DNA from: Rhodobacterales bacterium
GTDB lineage: Bacteria; Pseudomonadota; Alphaproteobacteria; Rhodobacterales; Rhodobacteraceae
NCBI GenBank assembly: GCA_002748265.1
Contig: PDRY01000021.1
Location: 1-64,000, forward strand
DNA: 64,000 bases
Reading direction: 5' to 3'
Shown here: positions 54,135-63,323 of the stretch, in pieces
Numbering within the stretch: position 1 is the first letter of the stretch
Layout: each line of letters opens with the position of its first letter
The notes under the pieces: model-generated
Told to the model about the DNA's origin: nothing
The model's database searches: none
Seen by the model: only the letters and a program-made list of their open reading frames with translations
Made by a program: the position numbers and the translations under genes

Positions 54135-55105
54135 GGCTCACCTCTTTCCATTGCGCGCCAAAGGCGCAGGGCCTGGGCGGTCTGCGCCGCATCATGGACC
54201 CGGATCATCTGCATGCCTTGGGAGGCACCCCAAAGCGCCGCCGCGAGCGATCCCGGCATCCGCGCCTGCGGATCGGGCTCATTTGCGACTGCACCAATGA
54301 AGCTCTTGCGGGAGGCGCCCAGCAAGACCCCAACGCCGAGCCCGTGAAAAACGGCCAAATCCCGCATAAGCTCAAGGCAGTGCGTGACCGTCTTGCCAAA
54401 TCCGATCCCCGGATCGACCAGGATCGCAGAGCGCGCGATCCCCTTGTCTTCGCAAAAGGCGATGCGGGCCTCAAGATAGCGGTAGACCTCGCTCACCACG
54501 TCGCCGTAGCGGGGGTTGTCCTGCATGTGCTCGGGCAGGCCCTGGGCATGCATGATGCAAACCGGCGCGCCGCGCTCTGCGGCAAGATCGGCCATCTCGG
54601 GATCGAACTCAAAGGCCGCGACATCGTTGATCAGGTCGGCCCCGGCGTTAAGCGCTGCCTCCGCCACCTTCGCCTTGCGGGTGTCGATGCTGATCGGCGT
54701 GGTGATCCCCGCCGCGCGGATCGCGGCAATCACGGGGGCGGTGCGGGCGATTTCCTCATCCACGGGCACCTCATGTGCGCCCGGACGCGTGCTTTCGCCG
54801 CCAATGTCGATCATGTCGCAGACCTCGGCAAGCGCCCTTGCGCGCGTCAGGGCCGCATCGGGCGCATCGAAGCTGCCGCCATCGGAGAAACTGTCCGGCG
54901 TCACGTTCAGGATGCCCATCACATGGGGGCGGTCCATCGGCAGACCGCAGATCGGGGCGCGCGGCGTGATGAACGGGCTCAGGTCACGGTTGCTCAGATC
55001 GCTGAGCACCTCCGCGCCCTGAGCAACTTCCGAGAACCACAGGTCCTGACCGGCAAGCCGGTTCCCCCCCGGTACGGCGCGCAGAAGCGGGCGCAGCGGC
55101 GTCAT
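54131..55105 (-). CDS. folP: Dihydropteroate synthase
   Basis: A 324-residue folate enzyme joining p-aminobenzoate to the pterin diphosphate. [28 protein letters not shown] and the late GASRKSFIG are the signature segments. About 50 extra N-terminal residues precede the first strand. The ATG at 55105 overlaps the folB stop (ATGA), which sets the start. It is the target of sulfonamides in general. Confidence 0.96.
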   Translation of the reverse strand: MTPLRPLLRAVPGGNRLAGQDLWFSEVAQGAEVLSDLSNRDLSPFITPRAPICGLPMDRPHVMGILNVTPDSFSDGGSFDAPDAALTRARALAEVCDMIDIGGESTRPGAHEVPVDEEIARTAPVIAAIRAAGITTPISIDTRKAKVAEAALNAGADLINDVAAFEFDPEMADLAAERGAPVCIMHAQGLPEHMQDNPRYGDVVSEVYRYLEARIAFCEDKGIARSAILVDPGIGFGKTVTHCLELMRDLAVFHGLGVGVLLGASRKSFIGAVANEPDPQARMPGSLAAALWGASQGMQMIRVHDAAQTAQALRLWRAMERGEP

Positions 55106-56034
55106 GTCAGGGTCTCCGCGTCGAGATCCAGACTGCGGTGCCGCAAGTCGAGACCGTCCGGCGCCGCGCAGCCGAGGAAGACGAGCTCCTGCGCTTCCAT
55201 TTCGGTGGCGAACCACGTGGCCAGCAAGGCCGCGTCGCGCGGGTTGGCCGAGGGGCCGTCCACGGCATCCAGCACCATCTTTGGCGGCGCCCAGACGCTG
55301 ATGTGACCGTGCTTCATCGCCCAGTCGAGTTCGGTGCGGGTGCCGACAACGACGCAGCGGCGGTCCTTTGCCGCCAGAACCCAGGCGTTCTGCTCAAGCG
55401 CGAGCAGGTCAATCCGGCGCTGCGGCAGAGGGGCTCCGGCCTGAGGGCCGGGCTGGTCGGGGGCGCCGACACACAAGATCGCGGGGGCCTCATCGGCTTC
55501 GAGCTGGTCCAGCCAGTGCGGCAAGGCGGGCGCGTCCATGGCCGCGTTCGACAGCATCACCACACGCGGATGCGGAACCGACACATGGCCCTGATCGGGC
55601 GCGGTGGAGCGCCCGTCGCGGGCGCGGACGATCTCGACCCCAAGCGCGCCGGGGCCGCGATCCAGCTTTTCGATCCGCACGAAAACGCGCAGTGCCTGCG
55701 GCTCTTGCAAGATGCGCTCCGCCACGCGGTCCGCGAGCGTCTCCAGAAGGTTGAGGCGTTCGTCGTGAAGCTCTGCCGCGATCGCCTCGGTCAGGCGGTC
55801 ATACGAGAGGATCTTATCCACGTCATCGGCCGCTTCTTCGGCCGAGGTGGTCACTTCGACCACGATGTTGAACCGGATCCGCTGGGTGGTGCCGCGCTCA
55901 AGCTGGAAGGCACCGATCTCGACTTCGGTGATGTAGTCGCGCAGGCTGATCCTGTCCCGGGGCCGCGCTGCATCGGCTGTCGCCTCCGCGCGCTCCACCG
56001 GATGCGCAAAAGCGTGGCGGATTTCATCATTCAT
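55102..56034 (-). CDS. folB: Dihydroneopterin aldolase with extra C-terminal domain
   Basis: A 310-residue protein, against about 120 for FolB. The aldolase part lies at about residues 28-140: ISLRDYITEVEIGAF, LSYDRLTEAIAAEL, LNLLETLADRVAERI and VRIEKLDRGPGALGVEI. A C-terminal ~165 residues with no domain I recognise follow; they read like an alpha/beta fold with LDWAMKHGHISVWAPPK. A partner folK is not visible, so the extension might hold another folate function. It overlaps folP by four bases. No intact HPPK motif was seen in the extension. Confidence 0.85.
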   Translation of the reverse strand: MNDEIRHAFAHPVERAEATADAARPRDRISLRDYITEVEIGAFQLERGTTQRIRFNIVVEVTTSAEEAADDVDKILSYDRLTEAIAAELHDERLNLLETLADRVAERILQEPQALRVFVRIEKLDRGPGALGVEIVRARDGRSTAPDQGHVSVPHPRVVMLSNAAMDAPALPHWLDQLEADEAPAILCVGAPDQPGPQAGAPLPQRRIDLLALEQNAWVLAAKDRRCVVVGTRTELDWAMKHGHISVWAPPKMVLDAVDGPSANPRDAALLATWFATEMEAQELVFLGCAAPDGLDLRHRSLDLDAETLT

Positions 56035-56095
56035 CGCAGACCCTCCGCTCGGATACGTCCCTCGCGGATAGCCCCGCCCCGCGCGGTACGCAAGC

Positions 56096-56755
56096 TCAGT
56101 TCGAGGCGACGCGGGTCGACTGACGGTAGAAGTAATGAACGCCGATATGGGCGGTGCGCGGGAAACGCCGGGCCCAGGAAGGGCTCACCGCGGTCGTGTG
56201 GTAATGCGTCGCGCCATCGGTCAGCGCGCGCGGTGCGCCGTCCAGCAGCAGGCGCGCGATCTTGCCGACACGGGCAAAGGCGGCGGGTTCCGAGATCACT
56301 TCGGCGCGGCCGTCGCAGGTATAGCTGAACTGGCAAGCGTGAAGGCGCCCGGTGCCCTGGTTCACCACCCCGCAGATCGAGCCCGGATAGGACCGGCTGT
56401 CGCGGCGATTAAGGATGACTTCGCCCACGGCAAAGATGCCCTTGGTGCTCTCGCCGCGCGCTTCGAAATAGAGCGCCTCGGACAGGCAACGCCACTCCGC
56501 GCCGCCACTGGCGGCAGGCTGGCTGGCCAGAAAGGCATTGCTGTATTCGACGGCGGCGGGAGATGTCGCGATCCCGCGGGCCTGAGCCGTCGGCACCGTG
56601 GTCAGCGCGTCGAGCCGGGCGGAGGGCACCATTGCGAGCGCTTGCTTCTCTTGTCCCAAAACGGCGCCAAGACGGCTTTCCAGAACTTCGTTGGCCAGGG
56701 TGGGGCCTGCAAGGAAAGCGGCAGCGGCGAGCGCGAGCGGGGCGAGAAAGCGCAT
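56096..56755 (-). CDS. SleB-type cell wall hydrolase
   Basis: A 219-residue secreted protein with a signal peptide (RFLAPLALAAAAFLAGPTLA). The C-terminal domain has CLSEALYFEARGES and GEVILNRRDSRSYPGSICGVV, the Hydrolase_2 (SleB) core with its catalytic Glu, and THYHTTAVSPSWA. In non-sporeformers these enzymes cut peptidoglycan during growth. The ATG at 56755, with TGAGGA upstream, is preferred to the longer frame from 56809. Confidence 0.9.
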   Translation of the reverse strand: MRFLAPLALAAAAFLAGPTLANEVLESRLGAVLGQEKQALAMVPSARLDALTTVPTAQARGIATSPAAVEYSNAFLASQPAASGGAEWRCLSEALYFEARGESTKGIFAVGEVILNRRDSRSYPGSICGVVNQGTGRLHACQFSYTCDGRAEVISEPAAFARVGKIARLLLDGAPRALTDGATHYHTTAVSPSWARRFPRTAHIGVHYFYRQSTRVASN

Positions 56756-56891
56756 GATGTCCTCATGGGTCGTTTCAGATGCTGCCGAAGGCCCTTGGCC
56801 GCACGACAAGCCGCGCTCTTAGCGCCTGATTCCCATTTGAGCAAGTTTTTCGCCAAATTTTACGGACCAGAGCGGATTCCTGCCGCCCCGC

Positions 56892-59432
56892 TCACAGCCC
56901 TTCGCGTCGATCCGCAATCGCCAGCTGCGCCGCCGACAGGCGCGCGCCCGGCACCCGGAACGGAGAGCAGGACACATAGTTGAACCCCAGAGCCCGGCAG
57001 AACTGGATCGCGGAGCGGCTCCCCCCATGCTCACCGCAGATGGACAGCGTGACCGCGTCATTCCCGGTCCGGCCCCGCTCAGCGCCGATCTGCAACAGCT
57101 CTCCGACGCCCTCCTCGTCAAGAGAATGGAACGGGTCTTCGGCATAGATGCCCTGCTGCACATAGGCCGACATGAACCGCCCTGCATCGTCGCGCGACAG
57201 GCCATAGGTCATCTGGGTCAAATCGTTCGTCCCGAAGGACAGGAAGGCACAGTGCTGGGCGATGTCCTGCGCCCGCAAAGCGGCGCGCGGGGTTTCGACC
57301 ATGACGCCAAGGCGGTAGCTGAAATCGGTCCCGGTCTCCATGCGCACAGCACTCGCGATGGCTTCGACACGGGTGGCGGCCAGCTCGACCTCGCGCATGG
57401 CAGAGACCAGCGGGATCATGATTTCAGGCACCACGGGCGCGCCCTTGCGGGCGGTTTCGGCGGTGGCCTCAAAAATCGCGCGGGCCTGCATGTCGATGAT
57501 TTCGGGATAGGTCAGCCCCAACCGCACGCCGCGCAGCCCCAGCATCGGGTTGTATTCCGTGATCCGCGCCACCTGCGCTTCCACATCGGCCAAAGGCAAG
57601 CCGAGCCCTTCGGCCAGATCGCGTAGCCCCGCCTTGTCCGACGGCAGGAATTCGTGCAGCGGCGGGTCGAACAGGCGGATGCAGACCGGCTTACCGGCCA
57701 TGATTTCGAACAGGGAGATAAAGTCCGCGCGCTGCATTGGCAGCAGCCGGTCGAGCCCCGCTTTGCGGGCCTCGCTGCTCTTGGCAAAGATCATCTCGCG
57801 CATGACGCCAAGGCGCTCGCCCTCGAAGAACATATGTTCCGTCCGGCACAGGCCGATGCCTTCCGCGGCAAAATTGCGCGCGGTTTCGGCATCTGCCGGA
57901 GTATCGGCATTGGCACGCACCCCGATGTCACGGGCCTGATCGGCCCAGCCCAGAAGAGTCTGGAACGCCTCGCCCAGCTCGGCCTCCAGCATCGGGGGCT
58001 CTCCGGCGAGGATCTGCCCGGTGGTGCCATCAACGGTAACCATGTCCCCCGCATTCAGAACCCGCCCGCCCGGGCCGGTCACGCGGCGCTTACGGCGGTC
58101 GATGGTCAGATCGGAGGCGCCGACCACACAGGGCAAACCGATCCCGCGCCCGATCACGGCGGCGTGGCTGGTCATCCCGCCGCGCACCGTGACCACGGCC
58201 CGGGCGGCGTGCATCCCGCGAATGTCCTCGGGCGAGGTTTCGGCGCGGATCAAAACGCAGGCGTCCCCGCGCGCGGCGGCAGCCTGCGCTTCGGTGGCAG
58301 AGAGCACGATCCGGCCGGATGCCGCCCCCGGGCTGGCCGCGATCCCGCGCGCGAACAGATCGCGCTTGGCCTCGGGGTCAACCTGGCGGTGGAGCAGCTC
58401 GGACAGGGTCTGCGCGTGAACGCGCATGACGGCCTCTTCGGTATCGATGATCCCATCCTGAGCGAGGTTCACAGCGATCCGCAGATCCGCACGGGCCGAC
58501 CGTACGACCCGCACCGCATCCAGCACGGCCAGATGGCCGTCTTCGAGCGTGAATTCGATCTGCATCTCTTCGCGCAGGCGGCTGCGGCACAGATCACCAT
58601 AGGCGATCAGCTGCGTAAATCCGTCTGGGCAGCGATCTTCGAAGGATGGCCCGCGCGGATCCCGCGTGAGATAGAGCGCACCGCCCTGCTCAAGCGCCTC
58701 ACGGCCCTGGCTCTGTTCCAGATAGCGGCCTTGAATGCCCGGCTGGCCGGTGGCTGCATTGACGAACTGGATCACGCCAGAGCCGCATTCACCGCGCCCG
58801 ATCCCCATCGCCATGCGCTGCACGACCAGCCCAAGCCCGGCATCCGCCGGCGCGCCTTTGGCCTGCCGCAGCAGCCGCGCGGTGGTACCTTCCCACGCGC
58901 GGGCCATGGAGCGCAGGGCCTCGCCCAGTTGCACCGCCGGATCTTGCGGAAACGGCTCGTCCATCTCGAACTCATAGGCGGCGCGCATCGCTTTGAGCGC
59001 CTCAGCCGTGGGCTCATCGGGAAGGTCAAACTCCTCCGGGTCGAGCCGGGCGACATGCACCGCGTAGGATTGGATGAACCGCAGATAAAGATCGGTGGCC
59101 GCGCTTTCCCCGATCTCGCCGCTCAGACGCTCATGGAGCGCGTCGCACATGCCGATATTGAGGATCGCGCCGGGGCCGCCCCAATCGGGGTCTTCACTGG
59201 ACGGGCGCACTGACAAAAGCGGATGATCGCCAAACGGCGCCAGCAGCTCCGACAGATCGACCGCGCGACCTTCGGCCAGGGCGCGCACCGCATCGAAGGA
59301 CAGCGCCATGGTTTCGGGCACGGGCAGATCCAGCCGGACCAGCCGTTGCAGGCATTTGGCCCGCCCGCCATGGCGGTTGGTCGCAATCGGCGCGGAGGGC
59401 GTGATGCGGTGAAAATCGACGTCTTGTTTCAT
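56892..59432 (-). CDS. Pyruvate-phosphate-dikinase-like protein with eroded ATP-grasp part
   Basis: An 846-residue relative of PPDK (usual length about 880). The phosphohistidine domain is intact: GGMTSHAAVIGRG with His423. So is the PEP/pyruvate barrel: LCRTEHMFF, FGTNDLTQMTYG and CGEHGG with Cys near 799. The N-terminal ATP-grasp part is changed: the nucleotide loop SxRSGAxxSMPGMM is replaced by SVRPSSEDPDWGGPG, and the LQTRNGKRT element by LDAVRVVRSARA. PPDK activity is therefore doubtful; a PEP-binding or phosphotransfer role is possible. It lies 72 bases downstream of glyS on the same strand. Confidence 0.8.
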   Translation of the reverse strand: MKQDVDFHRITPSAPIATNRHGGRAKCLQRLVRLDLPVPETMALSFDAVRALAEGRAVDLSELLAPFGDHPLLSVRPSSEDPDWGGPGAILNIGMCDALHERLSGEIGESAATDLYLRFIQSYAVHVARLDPEEFDLPDEPTAEALKAMRAAYEFEMDEPFPQDPAVQLGEALRSMARAWEGTTARLLRQAKGAPADAGLGLVVQRMAMGIGRGECGSGVIQFVNAATGQPGIQGRYLEQSQGREALEQGGALYLTRDPRGPSFEDRCPDGFTQLIAYGDLCRSRLREEMQIEFTLEDGHLAVLDAVRVVRSARADLRIAVNLAQDGIIDTEEAVMRVHAQTLSELLHRQVDPEAKRDLFARGIAASPGAASGRIVLSATEAQAAAARGDACVLIRAETSPEDIRGMHAARAVVTVRGGMTSHAAVIGRGIGLPCVVGASDLTIDRRKRRVTGPGGRVLNAGDMVTVDGTTGQILAGEPPMLEAELGEAFQTLLGWADQARDIGVRANADTPADAETARNFAAEGIGLCRTEHMFFEGERLGVMREMIFAKSSEARKAGLDRLLPMQRADFISLFEIMAGKPVCIRLFDPPLHEFLPSDKAGLRDLAEGLGLPLADVEAQVARITEYNPMLGLRGVRLGLTYPEIIDMQARAIFEATAETARKGAPVVPEIMIPLVSAMREVELAATRVEAIASAVRMETGTDFSYRLGVMVETPRAALRAQDIAQHCAFLSFGTNDLTQMTYGLSRDDAGRFMSAYVQQGIYAEDPFHSLDEEGVGELLQIGAERGRTGNDAVTLSICGEHGGSRSAIQFCRALGFNYVSCSPFRVPGARLSAAQLAIADRREGL

Positions 59433-59504
59433 GTCGGCCCCCTCTGTTGCAGCGCAGCATAGCGGTGCAGGCAAGGGGCCGACAGGGAAAAATGCCGAAG
59501 GGGA

Positions 59505-61706
59505 TCAGCCCTCGATACGGCCCAGATCGGCCACCTGAAGGCACAGCGATCGGATCTGAGACAGAAGGTTGAGCCGGTTGCGGCGCACCAGATCACTGTC
59601 GGTATTGACCTGAACCGCCTCGAAGAACGCATCAATCGGCGCGCGCAGGGCGGCAAGCGCCTGCATGACGGCGGCGAAATCTTCGGCCTCCATCGCCGGT
59701 TTGATCTGCCCCTCCGCCTGATCGAGCGCGGCAAAGAGCGCGCGTTCTTCATCGGTTTCGGCGAATTTCAGATCGGCGCCGTAGGAATACTCCACGCCAT
59801 CTTTCTCTTCGGCCTGGGTCAGGATGTTGTTCGCGCGCTTGAACCCCTGCACGAGGTTTCCGCCATCTTCAGTGGCGAGGAAGCCGCCAAGGGCTTCGGC
59901 CCGGCGCACCAGAAGCGCGAGATCGTCATTGCCCGGCATGGCAAGGCAGGCGTCGATCACATCATGACGCACGCCCTCGCTGCGCAGATGGACCTTGAGC
60001 CGGTCATGCAGGAACGACAGCAGATCATCCGAGATATCGGGCACCTTCTGCGCCGCTTCGGACCCGTCCTGCCCCAGCCGCTCGGCCACGGTGCGCAGCG
60101 CGGCGCCGAACACCCCGTGGGCGGCGATTTCTTCCAGGAGGTCCGGCAAGGCTGAATCGTCGGGGTTCAGCGCGATCTTGTGCCGCACAAGCTGCGCGTC
60201 GATGAACCGGTCGAGCCGCAGACGCAGCCCATTGCCCAGCACCAGCCGGATCACGCCAAGCGCGGCGCGGCGCAGGGCGAACGGGTCTTTCGATCCCGTC
60301 GGCTTTTCGTCGATGGCCCAGAACCCGGTCAGCGTGTCGAGCTTATCAGCCAAGGCGACGGCCACCGATACCGCCGCGCTCGGCACATCGTCAGACGGCC
60401 CAAGCGGTGCGTAGTGATCGCGTGCGGCATCAGCCACGGCATCCGGGTACCCCGCGGCCTTTGCGTAGTAGCGACCCATAACGCCCTGAAGTTCCGGAAA
60501 TTCATAGACCATCTCGGAGGCCAGATCGAGCTTGGCCAGCTTTGCGGCCTGCTCTGCCTGATCGGGATCGGCGCCGATCTGCGGCGCCAGCTCCCGCGCC
60601 AGTGCGGCGATGCGGTCGATCCGCGCGGCCTGACTGCCCAGCTTGTTGTGGAACGTCACATTGGTGAGCGATTGCGCCCAGGGCGCCATCCCGGCGTTCG
60701 CCACGCGCAGATCGTTCGTCCAGAAGAACTTCGCATCGGCCAGCCGCGCGGCCAGCACTTTCTGATTGCCCTTGAGGATCGTCGCGCCCTGATCGGCGGT
60801 TTCCACATTGGCGACGGTCACGAAGCGGGTGATCTGCCCGGATTTCGGATCGCGCAGGGAGAAGAACTTCTGATGTTCCTTCATCGACGTCTGCAGGACT
60901 TCGGGCGGCAGCTCCAGGAACTCCGCGCCGATCTCGCCCATCAGGGGCACGGGCCATTCGACCAGCCCGGCGACCTCGGCCAAAAGCCCGTCGTCGGGAA
61001 CCAACTCCAGCCCCTGCGCGAAGGCGAGGTTTTCGGCCTCCGAGCGGATGGTTTCGGCCCGGCGCTCGGAGCGCAGCACGACATGGGCACGGGCCAGATG
61101 GGATTCGTAGGCATCGAAGGAGGTGACCTCGAACGGCTCCGGCGCCATGAAGCGGTGGCCGCGCGTGGTGGCGCCCGCTTCGATCCCGTCGATGTTCAGC
61201 GGCACCGTTTGCGCACCGGCCTCATCGGCCAGGATGCACAGGATCGAATGCAGCGGGCGAACCCACCGAAGGCTCCCCGATCCCCACCGCATGGATTTGG
61301 GCCAGGGGAAGTTGCGGATCGCGGCTTCCAGCACCTCGGCGACGATCTCTTGCGCCGGGCGGCCCTTCTTTTCGATCACGGCGAAGTAGACTTCGCCCTT
61401 GCCGGTGTCGCGGACCTCCAGGTCTTCGCGCGCAACGCCTGCGCCGCGCAGGAAGCCCTCGACGGCCTTGTCCGGCGCGCCGACCTTGGGGCCCTTGCGC
61501 TCTTCGCGCGTGTCGGGGCTGGCGGCGAGCAGGCCTTCGACCGACAGCGCAAGGCGGCGCGGGGTCGCAAAGGCACCGGCGGCCGCGTAGGTCAGACCGG
61601 CCTCGACCAGACCATCTGTGACCAGACGTTTCAGATCGTCAGCGGCCCGCGCCTGCATCCGGGCGGGGATTTCTTCGGAGAAGAGTTCAATCAGAAGATC
61701 AGGCAT
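59505..61706 (-). CDS. glyS: Glycine-tRNA ligase, beta subunit
   Basis: A 733-residue subunit of the heterotetrameric bacterial enzyme. LLIELFSEEIPARMQ opens it. AFATPRRLALSV, MKEHQKFFSLRD and FATPRR-like segments fit GlyS, and the C-terminal region carries the anticodon-binding HD-like part. Its ATG overlaps the stop of the small membrane protein encoded between glyQ and glyS, so all three are one operon. Confidence 0.96.
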   Translation of the reverse strand: MPDLLIELFSEEIPARMQARAADDLKRLVTDGLVEAGLTYAAAGAFATPRRLALSVEGLLAASPDTREERKGPKVGAPDKAVEGFLRGAGVAREDLEVRDTGKGEVYFAVIEKKGRPAQEIVAEVLEAAIRNFPWPKSMRWGSGSLRWVRPLHSILCILADEAGAQTVPLNIDGIEAGATTRGHRFMAPEPFEVTSFDAYESHLARAHVVLRSERRAETIRSEAENLAFAQGLELVPDDGLLAEVAGLVEWPVPLMGEIGAEFLELPPEVLQTSMKEHQKFFSLRDPKSGQITRFVTVANVETADQGATILKGNQKVLAARLADAKFFWTNDLRVANAGMAPWAQSLTNVTFHNKLGSQAARIDRIAALARELAPQIGADPDQAEQAAKLAKLDLASEMVYEFPELQGVMGRYYAKAAGYPDAVADAARDHYAPLGPSDDVPSAAVSVAVALADKLDTLTGFWAIDEKPTGSKDPFALRRAALGVIRLVLGNGLRLRLDRFIDAQLVRHKIALNPDDSALPDLLEEIAAHGVFGAALRTVAERLGQDGSEAAQKVPDISDDLLSFLHDRLKVHLRSEGVRHDVIDACLAMPGNDDLALLVRRAEALGGFLATEDGGNLVQGFKRANNILTQAEEKDGVEYSYGADLKFAETDEERALFAALDQAEGQIKPAMEAEDFAAVMQALAALRAPIDAFFEAVQVNTDSDLVRRNRLNLLSQIRSLCLQVADLGRIEG

Positions 61707-62239
61707 CAGCGGGCGGTTCCTTCTGGCGGCGGCGGGCAGCCCTGGGGGAGCGGGTCTCCCTCGAACACGGCTTCGCCGCAGCGGTTGATCTGGTGCCAGG
61801 CATAGCCCCGGCCGGTGGCATCGACAGCGATCACGCGATCGACGCCGTAAGAGATGTTCTTGGTGCCCAGAAAGGCGATGGCTTCACCGCTTTCCAACCG
61901 CGCTCCGATGGTGCCCGCATCAAAGCAGTCGAACCAGCCGGGCGCGTTGAGCGGCACCGCATCGTCATAGATCTGGTAGGTCTCCGTCATCGTGGCCAGC
62001 GACGTGCCGCTGTCGAAACAGGCCCGGAAACGGATCGGGCTGCTATCGGCGTCAATCGCTTCGATATTGTCCGCGATGATCGGCTCCGCCTCTCCCGAGA
62101 GGATCGAGGTCATCTCAAGCTGCGTCAGCCGGTCGGCCGCGACCGGCTCGTAATAGGCGTAGACCTGCAGGTAATACATGGCCGCACCGGCAATCGTCGC
62201 GATCATGAGGATCCCTCCCAAGGCCCAGCGGGCGTTCAT
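61706..62239 (-). CDS. Membrane-anchored protein between glyQ and glyS (DUF6446-like)
   Basis: A 177-residue protein with one N-terminal membrane helix ([21 protein letters not shown]) and a periplasmic part with four cysteines (about residues 74, 104, 153, 166). [22 protein letters not shown] and CPPP near the end recall a Rhodobacteraceae family of unknown function found at this spot. Overlaps of four bases with both glyQ and glyS show it is made with the synthetase. A role in translation is not suggested by its location outside the membrane. Confidence 0.75.
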   Translation of the reverse strand: MNARWALGGILMIATIAGAAMYYLQVYAYYEPVAADRLTQLEMTSILSGEAEPIIADNIEAIDADSSPIRFRACFDSGTSLATMTETYQIYDDAVPLNAPGWFDCFDAGTIGARLESGEAIAFLGTKNISYGVDRVIAVDATGRGYAWHQINRCGEAVFEGDPLPQGCPPPPEGTAR

Positions 62240-63159
62240 GCCTCTGCCCCGCCTGCGGGCGTTTCAAGAAACGCATCGGCGCAAGCTTTGGACAGGGCGC
62301 GCACGCGGCCAATATAGGCCTGACGTTCGGTCGGGGAGATCACCCCGCGCGCGTCGAGCAGGTTGAACAGATGCGAGGCCTTGAGCGCCTGATCATAGGC
62401 CGGGTGGGCCATGATGATGCGCTTACCGGTCTTCGGATCATCGGCGGGCGCCGCGAGGATGCGGGCGGCTTCGGCCTCGGCATCCTTGAAGTGCTGGAGC
62501 AGCGTATCCGTGTCGGCCAGATCGAAATTCCAGCGGGAATATTCCCGCTCCGTCTGGGCGAAGACATCGCCGTAGGTCAGCGGGATTTCGGTCTGCGGAT
62601 CGTTGAACGGCATGTCCATCACGTGATCGACGCCCAGCACGTACATCGCCAAACGCTCAAGCCCGTAGGTCAGCTCTCCCGAGACGGGGTGGCAGTCATG
62701 GCCGCCGACCTGCTGGAAATAGGTGAACTGGCTCACCTCCATGCCGTCGCACCAGACTTCCCAGCCCAGCCCCCAAGCGCCCAGCGTCGGGTTCTCCCAA
62801 TCGTCTTCCACAAAGCGGATGTCGTGGCGGTCCATCTGGATGCCGATGGCCTCCAGCGATCCCAGATACAGCTCCTGAAGATCCGGCGGGCTGGGTTTGA
62901 TGATGACCTGGTACTGGTAGTAGTGCTGCAGCCGGTTCGGGTTCTCGCCATAGCGCCCATCCGTAGGGCGGCGCGAGGGCTGCACATAGGCGGCCGACCA
63001 CGGCTTGGGCCCAAGCGAGCGCAGCATCGTCGCCGGGTGCGAGGTGCCCGCACCGACTTCCATGTCATAGGGCTGTAGAACGGCGCAGCCGCGCTTGGCC
63101 CAGTAGGCCTGCAGCCGCATCAGGATCTCTTGAAAACTGCGGGGTTGGTCCGGTGTCAT
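62236..63159 (-). CDS. glyQ: Glycine-tRNA ligase, alpha subunit
   Basis: A 307-residue catalytic subunit. [36 protein letters not shown] and [19 protein letters not shown] hold class II synthetase motif residues. The later [20 protein letters not shown] is unmistakable. It leads the glyQ-DUF-glyS operon. The next gene to the right is divergent, with about 164 bases between. Confidence 0.97.
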   Translation of the reverse strand: MTPDQPRSFQEILMRLQAYWAKRGCAVLQPYDMEVGAGTSHPATMLRSLGPKPWSAAYVQPSRRPTDGRYGENPNRLQHYYQYQVIIKPSPPDLQELYLGSLEAIGIQMDRHDIRFVEDDWENPTLGAWGLGWEVWCDGMEVSQFTYFQQVGGHDCHPVSGELTYGLERLAMYVLGVDHVMDMPFNDPQTEIPLTYGDVFAQTEREYSRWNFDLADTDTLLQHFKDAEAEAARILAAPADDPKTGKRIIMAHPAYDQALKASHLFNLLDARGVISPTERQAYIGRVRALSKACADAFLETPAGGAEA

Positions 63160-63277
63160 GGGCGCTCCTTCGGGCGGTCGCGCCTTGCATAGGCAAGCGG
63201 GGGCGAAGGGTCAATCAAAGCGCGGCTCTTGGTCCATTGCCGCCTGAGGGCCCCGCGACTATGGTGCGCCAAAATCG

Positions 63278-63295
63278 CGCCCCCAACCGGGGGCG
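63278..63295. repeat. Short GC hairpin in the glyQ / peptidoglycan-binding gene promoter region
   Basis: CGCCCCC (63278-63284) pairs with GGGGGCG (63289-63295) over AACC. It lies 28 bases before the start of the rightward gene and may be a leader hairpin or operator. No T-run follows. Confidence 0.35.
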
Positions 63296-63323
63296 TCATG
63301 AATTGAAGATTACTGGATACTCA

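Noticed and set aside
57654-59213. 519-codon open frame on the plus strand
   Set aside because: Antisense to the PPDK-like gene with intact phosphohistidine and PEP-domain motifs.
60180-61805. 541-codon open frame on the plus strand
   Set aside because: Antisense to glyS; composition typical of a shadow frame.
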